Below, one piece after another: positions 1-8,645 of a stretch of DNA of 64,000 nt (position 1 is its first letter; each line of letters begins with the position of its first letter). The notes beneath the pieces were generated by a model. It searched no databases and was not told where the DNA came from. It was given only the letters and a program-made list of their open reading frames with translations. The translations under genes and the position numbers were made by a program. Source of the DNA: Lachnospiraceae bacterium (GTDB lineage Bacteria; Bacillota; Clostridia; Lachnospirales; Lachnospiraceae); contig JAFYBE010000016.1 in NCBI GenBank assembly GCA_017540355.1, positions 124,001 through 188,000 of the forward strand. The letters run 5' to 3'.

Positions 1-2414
1 ATTCCGTATTCTTCCCGTTCTTCCAAAGACAGGCCGTATTTTAAAAAGTATGCATAAGCACAACCGGCATATTTCTCCATTCTGCTTATACTCGTATAGA
101 GCCTGCTTCCATATAACAGTCCCGCAATGTACCTTCCGAGGTCCTTTTTCTCATAACTGAAAAAAGCGTTACTTACTATGCCGTTAATATAGTCTTTATC
201 ACCGATAATCGCATGAAGAATCTTTATATATTCCTCACGCTGCAAATCTTCGGTTCCCAGCGCATATTCCCTGACAAGATCGGAGAAACATACTTTAGCC
301 TCGCCTAAAGAGCCGATATTATCTGCTACATCCTTTGCTGCGCCTTCGCTGATTTTCAGCGCCGGAAAAATCGACTTTATATGTTCTATGACATAAGAGG
401 GTCTTGCCGCCTTCATCTCATCATCCATGGCAACATACGACAGATACAGCTTCTCTGAGGGCTTCGTAAGATTGCAATACAGATAGAACCTGTCGATATA
501 TACCTGACTTCTGGGTGTAGGAGCAAGTTCAATATTCGAATCGGCAAGATATTCTCTGTCCGCATCCGAAATAAGTCCGCCCTTTCCTGTATCCTTGGGT
601 ACCCATCCGTCATTAAGGCCTAAGAAAAACAGGTACTTAACCGGCTTTAACCTTGTCCTCTCCATATCTCCTATAATCACTCTGTCAACGCTCTGAGGTA
701 TGGTTCCCACCTCTATCTCATCAAATCCGGCTTCAAGCAGCTTTAAAAAGTCCTCGGGCGCCATGCTTTCCTGCCCGATCAGCGCATTAATCTGCTCCAA
801 AAGTTCCATTGTAAGCTTATAAATCTGCGAATATTCTCCGGACAGTTCATATCTGGCCTCATTCTCAAATTTCTCTGCATATTCCTTAAGAACGGAAGCA
901 CACCCGTTATTCGTTATAAACTCGTATATAGCCATTACGTATTCCGAAGCGCTGCCTGCTTTTGTTCTGACTACTCCGGCTTTAATAAGCGGATTAAGAC
1001 TGTCCAAAAATTTAAGTCTTATCTCATTAAGCTTTTCAAGTTCTTCAGTTACGTTATCATTCCTGCGCATTTTAGCGGTGGATTTCACAAAGGGCCTGGA
1101 GTAGGCTGACAAACCTCTTATACCTACAGCCGTTATGTAATTATCAAGCAGATCCGTATCATCGCTTCCTATGCCCGCAAATCCGGTACGAAGATATCTG
1201 AAGACCGCATCATAACTAAAATCAGCAGATATGATCTCCAAAGATGACTTTATAAACTCAACAAAAGGATTGCACACAATTCCTTTGTTCTTATCCAGAT
1301 AGTAAGGAATATCATATTCCGCAAGAACCTCTTCAAGTTCACCCGAATAACTCTCCATATTGCCCGTGATTACGGCAATATCCCTGTAACAGGCACCCTT
1401 ATCGCGCAAAAGGGCTTTTATGTTATGTGCCAATCCTCTGACATCATCCCTTATTGTGGCGTATGAAGAAAGCTTTATATCATAACAATCGTTGTTATAT
1501 ACACTCGATGTCGGTCTTAGGAACTGTCTTTCCAAGAAAGACAATTCAGAGCTCATACCATATCTTGCGCCGGGTTGCATTATGTCAACTTTTGTTTCAA
1601 GCCCGTGATTTTGCGCCATCGATGAAAGCGAGAAAAAAGTCTTTCTTGTGAGTGCAAAAAGATCATTTTCATTGACTGAATCGGTCGACAATTTTGAAAC
1701 GGAATCTATTCCATCCAAAGTCAGTGTGATTTCAATGTCTTTTGCCACATCCATAAGAGCTTCCAGTACCTTATTCTGTATTGGTGTGAAACCGGTAAAG
1801 CCGTCAAATATGACAACACTGTCTTTTGCTATATGACACCTGTATATATCTCTTGCCAGTACATCCAAAGTCTCCTCAGTGGTTATATATTTATCTTTTA
1901 TGTAATCCTTAAACAATCCGTATATTACGGACAAATCTTTCAACTTTTTCTCAAGAGTTCTCTTATTTCCTTCGGCTGCATATCCGATAAGTTCCTCGAT
2001 TTTGCTCTCGTCTATACCGTATTGCATAAATTCGGAAATGGCAGATTTGACTTCATGGATGAAGCCGGGTTTGTTTATCTTATCCGAAAGATAGGGTATC
2101 TTTGTTCCGGCCGCATCTGCACACTGTCGCAATATTAGATTTTTTCCCGTATCATCCAAAACAGGTGTCCTTCCGTTTCCCGTTTCTTCAAACACTCTGT
2201 GCGCCAGTCTTGAAAAACTGAGCACTTCTACATTCATTATTCCTTTGTTCCTGCTCTCTTTAACAAAATCCATCTGGGTCTGCATAGTGAACTGGTCAGG
2301 GACAATAACAAGATAAGACTGCCTCGGATTCTCCTCTGCAGCCTGTATCACCCGTTTGCATACATATGTACTTTTACCTGACCCGGAAGGGCCCAGAATC
2401 ATTCTTAATCCCAT
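1..2414 (-). CDS. addB: ATP-dependent helicase/nuclease subunit B, N-terminal part (cut by left edge)
   Basis: This is the front of AddB, which with AddA forms the Gram-positive counterpart of RecBCD and processes double-strand breaks for recombination. About 804 residues are in the window; the family is usually near 1,150. The N-terminus carries a Walker A motif (GPSGSGKS) and the matching family opening MGLRMILG. Near the cut end the segment MEKYAGCAYAYF fits the first cysteine of the iron-sulfur staple that holds the AddB nuclease domain; the other three cysteines and the nuclease motifs lie off the left edge, where addA would be expected. I chose the ATG at 2414 because it matches the family N-terminus. 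A second in-frame ATG at 2426 adds four residues, and neither has a strong ribosome site. The gene follows DUF6062 closely and is probably co-transcribed. Confidence 0.9.
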   Translation of the reverse strand, partial: MGLRMILGPSGSGKSTYVCKRVIQAAEENPRQSYLVIVPDQFTMQTQMDFVKESRNKGIMNVEVLSFSRLAHRVFEETGNGRTPVLDDTGKNLILRQCADAAGTKIPYLSDKINKPGFIHEVKSAISEFMQYGIDESKIEELIGYAAEGNKRTLEKKLKDLSVIYGLFKDYIKDKYITTEETLDVLARDIYRCHIAKDSVVIFDGFTGFTPIQNKVLEALMDVAKDIEITLTLDGIDSVSKLSTDSVNENDLFALTRKTFFSLSSMAQNHGLETKVDIMQPGARYGMSSELSFLERQFLRPTSSVYNNDCYDIKLSSYATIRDDVRGLAHNIKALLRDKGACYRDIAVITGNMESYSGELEEVLAEYDIPYYLDKNKGIVCNPFVEFIKSSLEIISADFSYDAVFRYLRTGFAGIGSDDTDLLDNYITAVGIRGLSAYSRPFVKSTAKMRRNDNVTEELEKLNEIRLKFLDSLNPLIKAGVVRTKAGSASEYVMAIYEFITNNGCASVLKEYAEKFENEARYELSGEYSQIYKLTMELLEQINALIGQESMAPEDFLKLLEAGFDEIEVGTIPQSVDRVIIGDMERTRLKPVKYLFFLGLNDGWVPKDTGKGGLISDADREYLADSNIELAPTPRSQVYIDRFYLYCNLTKPSEKLYLSYVAMDDEMKAARPSYVIEHIKSIFPALKISEGAAKDVADNIGSLGEAKVCFSDLVREYALGTEDLQREEYIKILHAIIGDKDYINGIVSNAFFSYEKKDLGRYIAGLLYGSRLYTSISRMEKYAGCAYAYFLKYGLSLEEREEYG

Positions 2415-2461
2415 TTCATCCACCATACATGCGAATCAGAACCGTCAGTAAAAAGCATCAT
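2405..2461 (-). CDS. Possible 18-codon coupling ORF ahead of addB
   Basis: A short ORF starts at a double ATG directly behind AGGAG, which itself overlaps the stop codon of the DUF6062 gene. It reads MMLFTDGSDSHVWWMKWD and stops at 2405, past the addB start at 2414, in another frame. addB itself has only a weak ribosome site, so ribosomes ending this ORF could restart on addB. The peptide is rich in tryptophan, but I have no evidence that it has a function. It may be chance, because AGGAG sits unusually close to the ATG. Confidence 0.3.
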   Translation of the reverse strand: MMLFTDGSDSHVWWMKWD

Positions 2462-2464
2462 CTC

Positions 2465-3226
2465 CTATTTCTTGGCTTTATATGCAGGATCTGCGGGGAA
2501 CCCGCCCTTAAGTCTCTGCATACAGTTTTGTAAAGCTTCTTTACTGTCTCCCCAATCCGCATCCTTGTTACGGTAATCAAATTTTTCCACAAGCCATGAT
2601 ACATCACCGTACAACTTTTCCATTTGCTTTTTCATTAAAGGAATCATCTCATCGGCGAAAGCCTGCTGTCTGTTTTCGGGAATATTCTTTCCCGCATACT
2701 CAAGAAGATCCGAAAAGTGCGGAAGGCAGAAGCCTTTGCCGTTAATTAACCGCTCCTTAAAAGAAGGATCCTTATCATACATTTCAAAGAAAGTCTTAAG
2801 ATATCGGTCGTAATGCTCCTTAAGTCCGTTGCATATATAACAGCTGGATTCCCTGCTTTTTACCCATTCGGTAACGGAGTTGGTTCCTTCCTCCTCTTTT
2901 TTAAACAACGCTGTCAGCCCGTTTTTGCCGGGCTTATACATATCAAATGCCCTTGCTGCCTCCTCATTCATCCTCTTCATATGGGTCTTCATAATCCATG
3001 CGTTGCCCAGAGTGTTGCCGTAGTCATACATCTTTTTAAAATGTACTCTGCAAAATCCGGCTTTGTCCGTCTGCTCCCTTACATCGCTTTCCATATATGA
3101 TGAGCCCGAACCGAGGACAAAATCCATCATATCCTGTTCTATCGCCCTCTCGATATAGCATATTGGACATTCACTGCCGGCATTAACCGCATCGTTAACT
3201 GGTATATTGTACAATTTCTCTTTCAT
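2465..3226 (-). CDS. DUF6062-type protein with paired cysteine motifs
   Basis: The protein is soluble, about 253 residues, with no signal peptide. It resembles the DUF6062 family of Lachnospiraceae, whose function is unknown. It contains two matching halves: CPIC followed by a CxxHFKKM segment, then CYIC followed by a CLPHF segment. This duplicated CxxC...CxxH pattern suggests two metal sites, an inference only. I start at the ATG at 3226 because GGGAGAG lies just upstream at 3231-3237; a longer reading to 3280 has no comparable site. The gene runs into addB within about 50 bases, so the two probably share the promoter at 3375-3404. A role in DNA repair is possible from context only. Confidence 0.75.
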   Translation of the reverse strand: MKEKLYNIPVNDAVNAGSECPICYIERAIEQDMMDFVLGSGSSYMESDVREQTDKAGFCRVHFKKMYDYGNTLGNAWIMKTHMKRMNEEAARAFDMYKPGKNGLTALFKKEEEGTNSVTEWVKSRESSCYICNGLKEHYDRYLKTFFEMYDKDPSFKERLINGKGFCLPHFSDLLEYAGKNIPENRQQAFADEMIPLMKKQMEKLYGDVSWLVEKFDYRNKDADWGDSKEALQNCMQRLKGGFPADPAYKAKK

Positions 3227-3374
3227 CTTCTCTCCCATATGCCCCAAATACGGGCTTTTACGCACATTTACGTCGTCCAAAACGCTTCCGCGGTGTGTAA
3301 ATTAAATCTGGAATTAATCGTAAGATAACGCTATTTATCAAACGATTATTCCGCATATTATACATCTACAGTCG

Positions 3375-3404
3375 ATTATACCATATATATCCTGCATTTT
3401 GTCC
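3375..3404 (-). promoter_or_regulatory. Candidate extended -10 promoter for DUF6062-addB
   Basis: On the minus strand a perfect TATAAT (3375-3380) is preceded by TGG, giving an extended -10. A weak -35, GGACAA (3399-3404), sits 18 bases upstream. The -35 carries the same TTGTCC half-site seen in the inverted repeat at 3515-3544. Confidence 0.5.
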
Positions 3405-3482
3405 GATTTATGCAAGATTTACGATATGGTGCCCTAACATGTTATAGTGTCGTCAAAGGCGCATGCATACTACATGTAGCGG

Positions 3483-3512
3483 TTGAGAAAAGGGGCATCT
3501 TTATGGTATATT
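3483..3512 (+). promoter_or_regulatory. Candidate sigma-A promoter for the TetR gene
   Basis: TTGAGA at 3483-3488 and TATATT at 3507-3512 are separated by 18 bases. They lie 45 bases ahead of the TetR start codon, just before the inverted repeat at 3515. Confidence 0.5.
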
Positions 3513-3514
3513 GC

Positions 3515-3544
3515 AATTGTCCGTTTCAGTCAACAGGGACAATT
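3515..3544 (+). promoter_or_regulatory. Inverted repeat between -10 and ribosome site; possible TetR operator
   Basis: AATTGTCC (3515-3522) and GGACAATT (3537-3544) form a perfect 8-base inverted repeat with a 14-base spacer. It lies immediately downstream of the -10 element, a normal position for autoregulation by a TetR repressor. The related half-site TTGTCC also occurs at 3399-3404 inside the divergent promoter. It could equally form a hairpin in the mRNA leader. Confidence 0.45.
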
Positions 3545-3556
3545 AGGGAGAGTAAT

Positions 3557-4162
3557 ATGAACGAAAAATTCTTTGATCTGAAAAGTGAAAAGCAGGATAA
3601 GATGATTAATGCGGCATTGCATTTATTTGCCGATAACGGATATAAGCATGCAAGCACCGACGATATCGTAAAAGAGGCCGGAATAAGCAAAGGTCTTCTG
3701 TTCCATTATTTCATCAACAAAGAAGGTTTATATTCATTCCTGATTGATTACAGCGTAAAATATCTGCTTTTTGAGTACGACAGAAGCGTTGCCGACGAGA
3801 TCGACTTCTTTGACTTTTATGAGAAGATGGAAGGTGCAAAGGTCAATGTACTGCGCAATTATCCCTATATGTATAAGTTCATAGGTATGTGCAGCACCGA
3901 AACAGATTCAGATATAAAGGCGATAGGTCGTGAACCGCTTAAGCGTTACAACGACACCATCGCCTCATATAAGAACAAATTATCCGCGCCCTCCTTAAGG
4001 AGTGCGATCACCACAGATGAGTTGCAGGCTCTGCTTAGATATACCATCGACGGTCTTACAGCCGAACAGCTTAAGGCCAAGAAGCCTGATCCCGACTCTC
4101 TCTATGTCCAGATCAAAAACTATATATCAATTCTTAAGAAAATCACCGTTACATCTGACTGA
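3557..4162 (+). CDS. TetR/AcrR family transcriptional regulator
   Basis: This 201-residue protein has the family layout: an N-terminal helix-turn-helix (about residues 15-60, with STDDIVKEAGISKGLLFHYF) and an unspecific C-terminal ligand-binding region. The ATG at 3557 follows AGGGAGAG at 3545-3552, so I prefer it to a longer frame beginning at 3410. TetR proteins usually repress their own gene and a neighbour until a small ligand binds. Here the neighbours are the divergent DUF6062-addB genes and the convergent uracil permease, whose stop codon lies five bases away. The inverted repeat in its own leader supports autoregulation. The ligand is unknown. Confidence 0.88.
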   Translation: MNEKFFDLKSEKQDKMINAALHLFADNGYKHASTDDIVKEAGISKGLLFHYFINKEGLYSFLIDYSVKYLLFEYDRSVADEIDFFDFYEKMEGAKVNVLRNYPYMYKFIGMCSTETDSDIKAIGREPLKRYNDTIASYKNKLSAPSLRSAITTDELQALLRYTIDGLTAEQLKAKKPDPDSLYVQIKNYISILKKITVTSD

Positions 4163-4167
4163 CAGGA

Positions 4168-5511
4168 TTATACTTCAAATTTTACTCCCGTAGGATCTGC
4201 CTTTTCCTCGGTATAATCATAGTCTTTTCCCGGAAGGATTGCATTGAGTATTATTCCGACCAAAGAACCTACAGCAAGTCCTGAAAGGCTTATCGTAACA
4301 TCTCCGCAGTTAAATGCTATTGCGCCTGCTTCCGAATAGTTGATTCCGATTGAAAGAACAAGAATCAAAGCGCCTATTATAGTATTTCTGCTCTTGGAGA
4401 AATCTACCTTATTCTCAACCACATTACGAACACCGACTGCTGAAATCATTCCGTATAATACAAGTGATACACCACCCATCGTTGCGGAAGGCATGCAGCT
4501 TATAAGTGCCGAAAGCTTCGGACAGAATGAGAAGACTATTGCGAATATTGCAGCAAGTCTTATAACGAAAGGATCATATACTCTTGTAAGTGTAAGAACG
4601 CCTGTATTCTCACCGTATGTTGTATTGGCAGGTGCACCGAAAAGTGAAGCAACCATTGTTGCAAGTCCGTCACCCAAAAGAGTTCTGTGAAGGCCGGGCT
4701 GCTTAATGAAGTTCTTGCCTACGGTAGATGAGATGGCTGAGATATCACCGATATGTTCAACCATTGTTGCAAGTGCAATGGGAGTGATTGTTATTGCAGC
4801 CGTTATAAGTAAAGAAGTATCGGCCTTGCCTGCAAGCGAGAAGACTGTTCTCTCCCACTGTATGGGAACTCCTATCCATGCAGCTTCTTTAACCGGTGTA
4901 AAGTCAACGTAACCTGCTATTGCAGCCGCTACATACGAAACTATAACACCGAGTATTATAGGTATGATCTTAATCATGCCCTTGCCCCAGATATTACATA
5001 CGATAATAACTATGATTGCAAGAAGCGCAACCCACCAGCATGATGAGCAGCTGCTTATGGCTGATGTTGAAAGGTTAAGACCGATTGCAATAATGATGGG
5101 ACCCGTTACTATCGGAGGGAAGTACTTCATAACCTTAGACGTACCGAAGGCCTTGAAAAACGCTGATAATATAACGTACAGCAGTGCTGAACATGCCACA
5201 CCGAAGCAGGCATAAGGTAAAAGTTCAGCTTCTCCGTTGGGTGCTATTGCCGCATATCCGGCAAGAAAAGCAAAGGATGAACCTAAAAATGCCGGAACCA
5301 TTCCTTTGGAAAGGAAGTGGAACAGTAATGTTCCCAGACCGGCAAAAAGAAGTGTTGTGGATACGTCAAGTCCCGTAATAACAGGAACCAGAACCGTAGC
5401 TCCAAACATTGCAAACATGTGCTGAATACCGAGCATCAAAACCTTCGGAGTGCCGAGGGTCTTGGCATCATATACAGCACTTTCGGATAAATTCTTATCT
5501 TTTGTACTCAT
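4168..5511 (-). CDS. uraA: Uracil permease (NCS2 nucleobase:cation symporter)
   Basis: This integral membrane protein of 447 residues imports uracil, probably with protons, for pyrimidine salvage. It has about 14 hydrophobic segments and the NCS2 signature near the front (GIQHMFAMFGATVLVP). Two acidic residues that bind the base in UraA have counterparts: the glutamate in ATMVEHIGD and the one in TYGENTGV. The start at 5511 follows AAGGAGGGAG; a longer reading to 5547 lacks such a site. The gene has its own promoter at 5562-5590 and a leader too short for a PyrR-type attenuator. It converges on the TetR gene without an obvious terminator between them. Uracil is the best guess; another pyrimidine or xanthine cannot be excluded. 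Confidence 0.88.
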   Translation of the reverse strand: MSTKDKNLSESAVYDAKTLGTPKVLMLGIQHMFAMFGATVLVPVITGLDVSTTLLFAGLGTLLFHFLSKGMVPAFLGSSFAFLAGYAAIAPNGEAELLPYACFGVACSALLYVILSAFFKAFGTSKVMKYFPPIVTGPIIIAIGLNLSTSAISSCSSCWWVALLAIIVIIVCNIWGKGMIKIIPIILGVIVSYVAAAIAGYVDFTPVKEAAWIGVPIQWERTVFSLAGKADTSLLITAAITITPIALATMVEHIGDISAISSTVGKNFIKQPGLHRTLLGDGLATMVASLFGAPANTTYGENTGVLTLTRVYDPFVIRLAAIFAIVFSFCPKLSALISCMPSATMGGVSLVLYGMISAVGVRNVVENKVDFSKSRNTIIGALILVLSIGINYSEAGAIAFNCGDVTISLSGLAVGSLVGIILNAILPGKDYDYTEEKADPTGVKFEV

Positions 5512-5561
5512 TGCTCCCTCCTTAACTTGAAACAATATGATTTTCATGATTTTCTCATAAT

Positions 5562-5590
5562 ATAGTATATTTCTTTAGTGCAATCGTCAA
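5562..5590 (-). promoter_or_regulatory. Candidate promoter for the uracil permease
   Basis: On the minus strand TTGACG (5585-5590) and TACTAT (5562-5567) are 17 bases apart. The start codon lies about 50 bases downstream. Confidence 0.55.
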
Positions 5591-5607
5591 GATAAAAAGC
5601 CGATTAT

Positions 5608-5635
5608 TTGTGTTAATTCACGATTAAACACACAA
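5608..5635. promoter_or_regulatory. Imperfect inverted repeat between divergent promoters
   Basis: TTGTGTTAAT and ATTAAACACACAA form an imperfect inverted repeat between the -35 boxes of the uracil permease and the 63-residue protein. It could be a shared operator; there is no direct evidence. Confidence 0.3.
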
Positions 5636-5655
5636 TATATAGTATTATATAGTTA

Positions 5656-5684
5656 TTGTATTTTGGGTCGATATGCGTTAAAAT
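5656..5684 (+). promoter_or_regulatory. Candidate promoter for the 63-residue membrane protein
   Basis: TTGTAT (5656-5661) and TAAAAT (5679-5684) are 17 bases apart, 44 bases ahead of the start codon. Confidence 0.5.
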
Positions 5685-5728
5685 AGACATGTACATCCAG
5701 TAGATTTGGGGAAATCAGGAGAAAGACT

Positions 5729-5920
5729 ATGATAAAGATGATCAAAAAACTGCTTGTTGTCATTATGGTCATATCCGCCGTAGCGGGGGCAGCATACTGT
5801 ATCACCCGATTCCTGTTGGCCACCGATGATATATCGGGCACGGATTCGGACACAAGAAGTGCCGTCAGGCATGAACCTGTTAAGAGACACTATACCAAGC
5901 TTACTCTTCCCGAAGCGTAA
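5729..5920 (+). CDS. Small single-pass membrane protein, unknown function
   Basis: This 63-residue protein begins with a short basic stretch (MIKMIKKL), then one hydrophobic helix of about 20 residues, then a polar tail rich in D, S, T and R. That layout fits a small inner-membrane protein or an uncleaved signal anchor. It is not a shadow of a larger gene: it has AGGAGA ahead of the ATG, a promoter at 5656-5684 and a strong terminator just after the stop. I do not recognise a family. Confidence 0.6.
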   Translation: MIKMIKKLLVVIMVISAVAGAAYCITRFLLATDDISGTDSDTRSAVRHEPVKRHYTKLTLPEA

Positions 5921-5932
5921 GTATAAGGACAG

Positions 5933-5972
5933 AATAAAAGACCTGAAAGGAAATCCTTTCAGGTCTTTTATT
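5933..5972. terminator. Bidirectional intrinsic terminator
   Basis: A perfect 18-base-pair stem (5933-5950 with 5955-5972) closes on a 4-base AAAT loop. A/T runs at both ends let it end both the small membrane protein (plus) and the glnS-DUF2225 operon (minus). Confidence 0.9.
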
Positions 5973-6001
5973 ATATAAATCCGTAGATGGCGATTAAAAG
6001 A

Positions 6002-6865
6002 TTACTTATTCTTCATCGCTCTTATGACTTCTTCCTTAAGGTCTCTTGCCTTATCCTTTATTCTGGGACTTGCCGAAGGAGATGCAAGCAGTGCCGCAAT
6101 CATCTTCGCGCTGACATCATAGTGTCCCTGATTAAGAGCCAGGCTCCCGATAAGATAATCAACGGTAGACTCATCCATTCCGCACATCGGGAATGACTCG
6201 TTCTGTCTGGCTGCTATGAATCCGTCATAAGCATTCTTGATGAATTCCTTTTCAAGCGCTCTGGCCTGCTGTATTGCCGCGTTAACGGCCTCATCCGACG
6301 CTTCAAGTTCCTCTGCCCAGCTTCTGCATAACCAGCCCGCTCTGAGGCAAATATAGGCCTTCTCGCTGGCCTTGGCATTCTTAACAACCGCATTGGCCAA
6401 AGCAAGCTTATATCTTCCCACCGCATCTTCATAACTGTATATGCCTTCGGGCTCCTGCTGAGGCTTGTAATTGGCAGAAATCTTATCAAGAATGGTCTTT
6501 CTCTGAACTGGAGTAACCGGCTTAAAGTATCTGGTAACAGCCGTGAATCCGCACTTGGGGCATGATACCACATCATATTTAAGAGGCTCTATACCCTCGT
6601 ATCTCTGTCTTAAATCCATATCCATGCTGACAAGCTTAGCCTTACCTGTCCTCAGTGCACGGTTCTTAAATGTATTGGAACAGATCGGACACTCATGTGT
6701 CTTATCAAGCAGCATCTCTGCTTCAATCTCTTCCGGAGTCTTAACTTCTTCGACCTCTTCACCTTTGGCATTAACGCCCTTGGCCTTACCGTCGGAAAAG
6801 AGATCACTGCTCGAAAAATCACCCAGTCCAAGGTCTTCAAGACCGGCAAATAAATTTGTATCCAT
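6002..6865 (-). CDS. DUF2225 family protein
   Basis: This cytoplasmic protein of 287 residues has two zinc-ribbon-like cysteine pairs, CPIC and CPKCG, at about residues 60-105. These are followed by an all-helical region with TPR-like character and GHYDVSAKMIAALL near the end. This is the layout of DUF2225, whose function is not known. The first 50 residues are acidic and of low complexity. The gene starts 12 bases after glnS ends, so the two form an operon that closes at the bidirectional terminator. GAGGT lies upstream of the start. Whether it acts on glutaminyl-tRNA or is merely co-expressed cannot be said. Confidence 0.8.
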   Translation of the reverse strand: MDTNLFAGLEDLGLGDFSSSDLFSDGKAKGVNAKGEEVEEVKTPEEIEAEMLLDKTHECPICSNTFKNRALRTGKAKLVSMDMDLRQRYEGIEPLKYDVVSCPKCGFTAVTRYFKPVTPVQRKTILDKISANYKPQQEPEGIYSYEDAVGRYKLALANAVVKNAKASEKAYICLRAGWLCRSWAEELEASDEAVNAAIQQARALEKEFIKNAYDGFIAARQNESFPMCGMDESTVDYLIGSLALNQGHYDVSAKMIAALLASPSASPRIKDKARDLKEEVIRAMKNK

Positions 6866-6877
6866 ACTTTCTGTACC

Positions 6878-8557
6878 TCAATCTTCCTTTTTAGGCAAAA
6901 CAAACGAACTCTTAAGTGACACGATTCTGTTAAATACCTGTGCATCAGGCTTCGAATCCTTACTGTCAAGGCAGTAGAATCCGTTACGTACAAACTGGAA
7001 TCTGTCAGAGGCCTTCGCGTCCTTTATTGCCTCTTCTATACGGCATTCCTTCTTTACTGTGATCGAATTCGGGTTGAGGTTAAGGCTGCCGTCTTCGTTA
7101 TATACGCCCTTTTCTTCATCTATAAGATTCTCATACAGTCTGCACTCAGCCTTAACGCTGCTGCCTGCATCCACCCAATGAATGGTGCCTTTAACCTTAC
7201 GTCCGTCCGGACTGTTGCCGCCTTTGCTCGCCGGATCATATGTACAATGCACAACCGTCACATTACCGTCGGCATCCTTCTCACACGATACGCACTTTAC
7301 AAAGTAGGCATGCATGAGTCTTACTTCATTACCGGGGAAGAGTCTGAAATACTTCTTAACGGGCTCTTCCATGAAATCATCCCTCTCGATATAAAGCCTC
7401 TTTGAGAATCTGACCTTACGGCTTCCCAGGCTCTCATTCTCAAGGTTGTTCGGTACTTCTATAAGTTCCGTCTCCGTCTCGGGATAATTGTCTATCACAA
7501 GCTCAATCGGATCCAATACAGCCATGATTCTTGGTCTTGATATCTTAAGATCTTCTCTTATGCAGTATTCAAGCATCGCATAATCGGATGTTGAATTAGC
7601 CTTGGATACTCCGCTTAACTCAATAAACATCTTTATTGACTCAGGAGTAAATCCTCTTCTTCTTAAAGCCGCTATCGTAACAAGTCTGGGATCGTCCCAT
7701 CCGTCGACTATGTTCTCTTCAACGAGTCTCTTAATGTATCTCTTACCCGTCACAACGTTGTTAAGATACATCTTAGCAAATTCCGTCTGCTTCGGTGCCT
7801 TATCGGGACTGTCCTTGTATCCGACCTCCATAAGCACCCAGTCATATAAGGGCCTGTGATCCTCAAACTCAAGTGTGCAGATTGAATTGGTAATACCCTC
7901 TATCGCATCTTCTATGGGATGAGCGAAGTCATACATCGGATAAATGCACCATTTATTACCCGTATTATGATGTTCAAGATGTGCCACTCTGTATATGATG
8001 GGATCGCGCATATTGATATTGGGCGATGCCATATCAATCTTGGCACGAAGAACCTTGCTTCCGTCGGGATACTTACCGTCCTTCATATCGTTAAACATCT
8101 GCAGATTCTCTTCAACGGGACGGTTCCTGCTCGGATCCTCCTTACCGGGCTCGGTAAGAGTACCTCTGTATTCCTTAATCTCATCCGCAGTCAGGTCTGA
8201 CACATAGGCCTTACCCTTACGTATGAGAGTACATGCATCCTCATACATCTTGTCAAAATAGTCTGAGGCAAAAAACAGGTTGTCCTTCCAATCCGCTCCC
8301 AGCCAGGCTATATCAGCCTTTATCGAGTCAACGAATTCCGTCTTCTCCTTCGTGGGATTGGTATCGTCAAACCTCATATGGAACTCACCGCCGTATTCCT
8401 TGGCAAGTCCGTAATTAAGAAGTATGCTCTTGGCATGTCCGATGTGAAGATAACCGTTGGGCTCGGGCGGGAATCTGGTAACGACTTTGTCGTACTTTCC
8501 TTCAGCCAGGTCCTTATCTATCATCTGTTCAATAAAATTCTTACTTTCTGTGCTCAT
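6878..8557 (-). CDS. glnS: Glutaminyl-tRNA synthetase
   Basis: This class I aminoacyl-tRNA synthetase joins glutamine to tRNA-Gln. Length (559 residues) and layout are typical. [15 protein letters not shown] near residue 32 is the HIGH motif. [16 protein letters not shown] follows, the anticodon-binding beta-barrels fill the C-terminal half, and GWDDPRL sits near residue 300. The KMSKS-equivalent region reads [11 protein letters not shown] rather than the usual MSKR form. Many Clostridia make Gln-tRNA through GatCAB instead, so a direct GlnRS is worth noting, although it is known in this family. AAGGAA precedes the start, and the promoter at 8589-8618 lies in the gap. No T-box leader fits in the 88 bases upstream. 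Confidence 0.95.
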   Translation of the reverse strand: MSTESKNFIEQMIDKDLAEGKYDKVVTRFPPEPNGYLHIGHAKSILLNYGLAKEYGGEFHMRFDDTNPTKEKTEFVDSIKADIAWLGADWKDNLFFASDYFDKMYEDACTLIRKGKAYVSDLTADEIKEYRGTLTEPGKEDPSRNRPVEENLQMFNDMKDGKYPDGSKVLRAKIDMASPNINMRDPIIYRVAHLEHHNTGNKWCIYPMYDFAHPIEDAIEGITNSICTLEFEDHRPLYDWVLMEVGYKDSPDKAPKQTEFAKMYLNNVVTGKRYIKRLVEENIVDGWDDPRLVTIAALRRRGFTPESIKMFIELSGVSKANSTSDYAMLEYCIREDLKISRPRIMAVLDPIELVIDNYPETETELIEVPNNLENESLGSRKVRFSKRLYIERDDFMEEPVKKYFRLFPGNEVRLMHAYFVKCVSCEKDADGNVTVVHCTYDPASKGGNSPDGRKVKGTIHWVDAGSSVKAECRLYENLIDEEKGVYNEDGSLNLNPNSITVKKECRIEEAIKDAKASDRFQFVRNGFYCLDSKDSKPDAQVFNRIVSLKSSFVLPKKED

Positions 8558-8588
8558 ATGATTCCTTACGATTTTTGATGTATCTTAT

Positions 8589-8618
8589 ATTTTATTACCA
8601 AAACGCCGATTCAGTCAA
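8589..8618 (-). promoter_or_regulatory. Candidate promoter for glnS
   Basis: On the minus strand TTGACT (8613-8618) and TAAAAT (8589-8594) are 18 bases apart. The start codon is about 30 bases downstream. Confidence 0.6.
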
Positions 8619-8645
8619 TCATTTACGGTAATGTGCCAAAGCACA

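Larger units (their letters stand above)
3227..3556. other. Divergent intergenic region between DUF6062/addB and the TetR gene
   Basis: This 330-base AT-rich gap holds outward-facing promoters for both flanking genes and an inverted repeat ahead of the TetR gene. I see no RNA gene and no convincing ORF; the reading frames upstream of both chosen starts lack ribosome sites. Confidence 0.6.

Noticed and set aside
5512..5561. Possible PyrR attenuator before the uracil permease
   Set aside because: The leader is about 50 bases and holds no terminator/antiterminator pair.
8558..8645. Possible T-box leader before glnS
   Set aside because: Only 88 bases are free, too short for a T-box, and there is no antiterminator motif.
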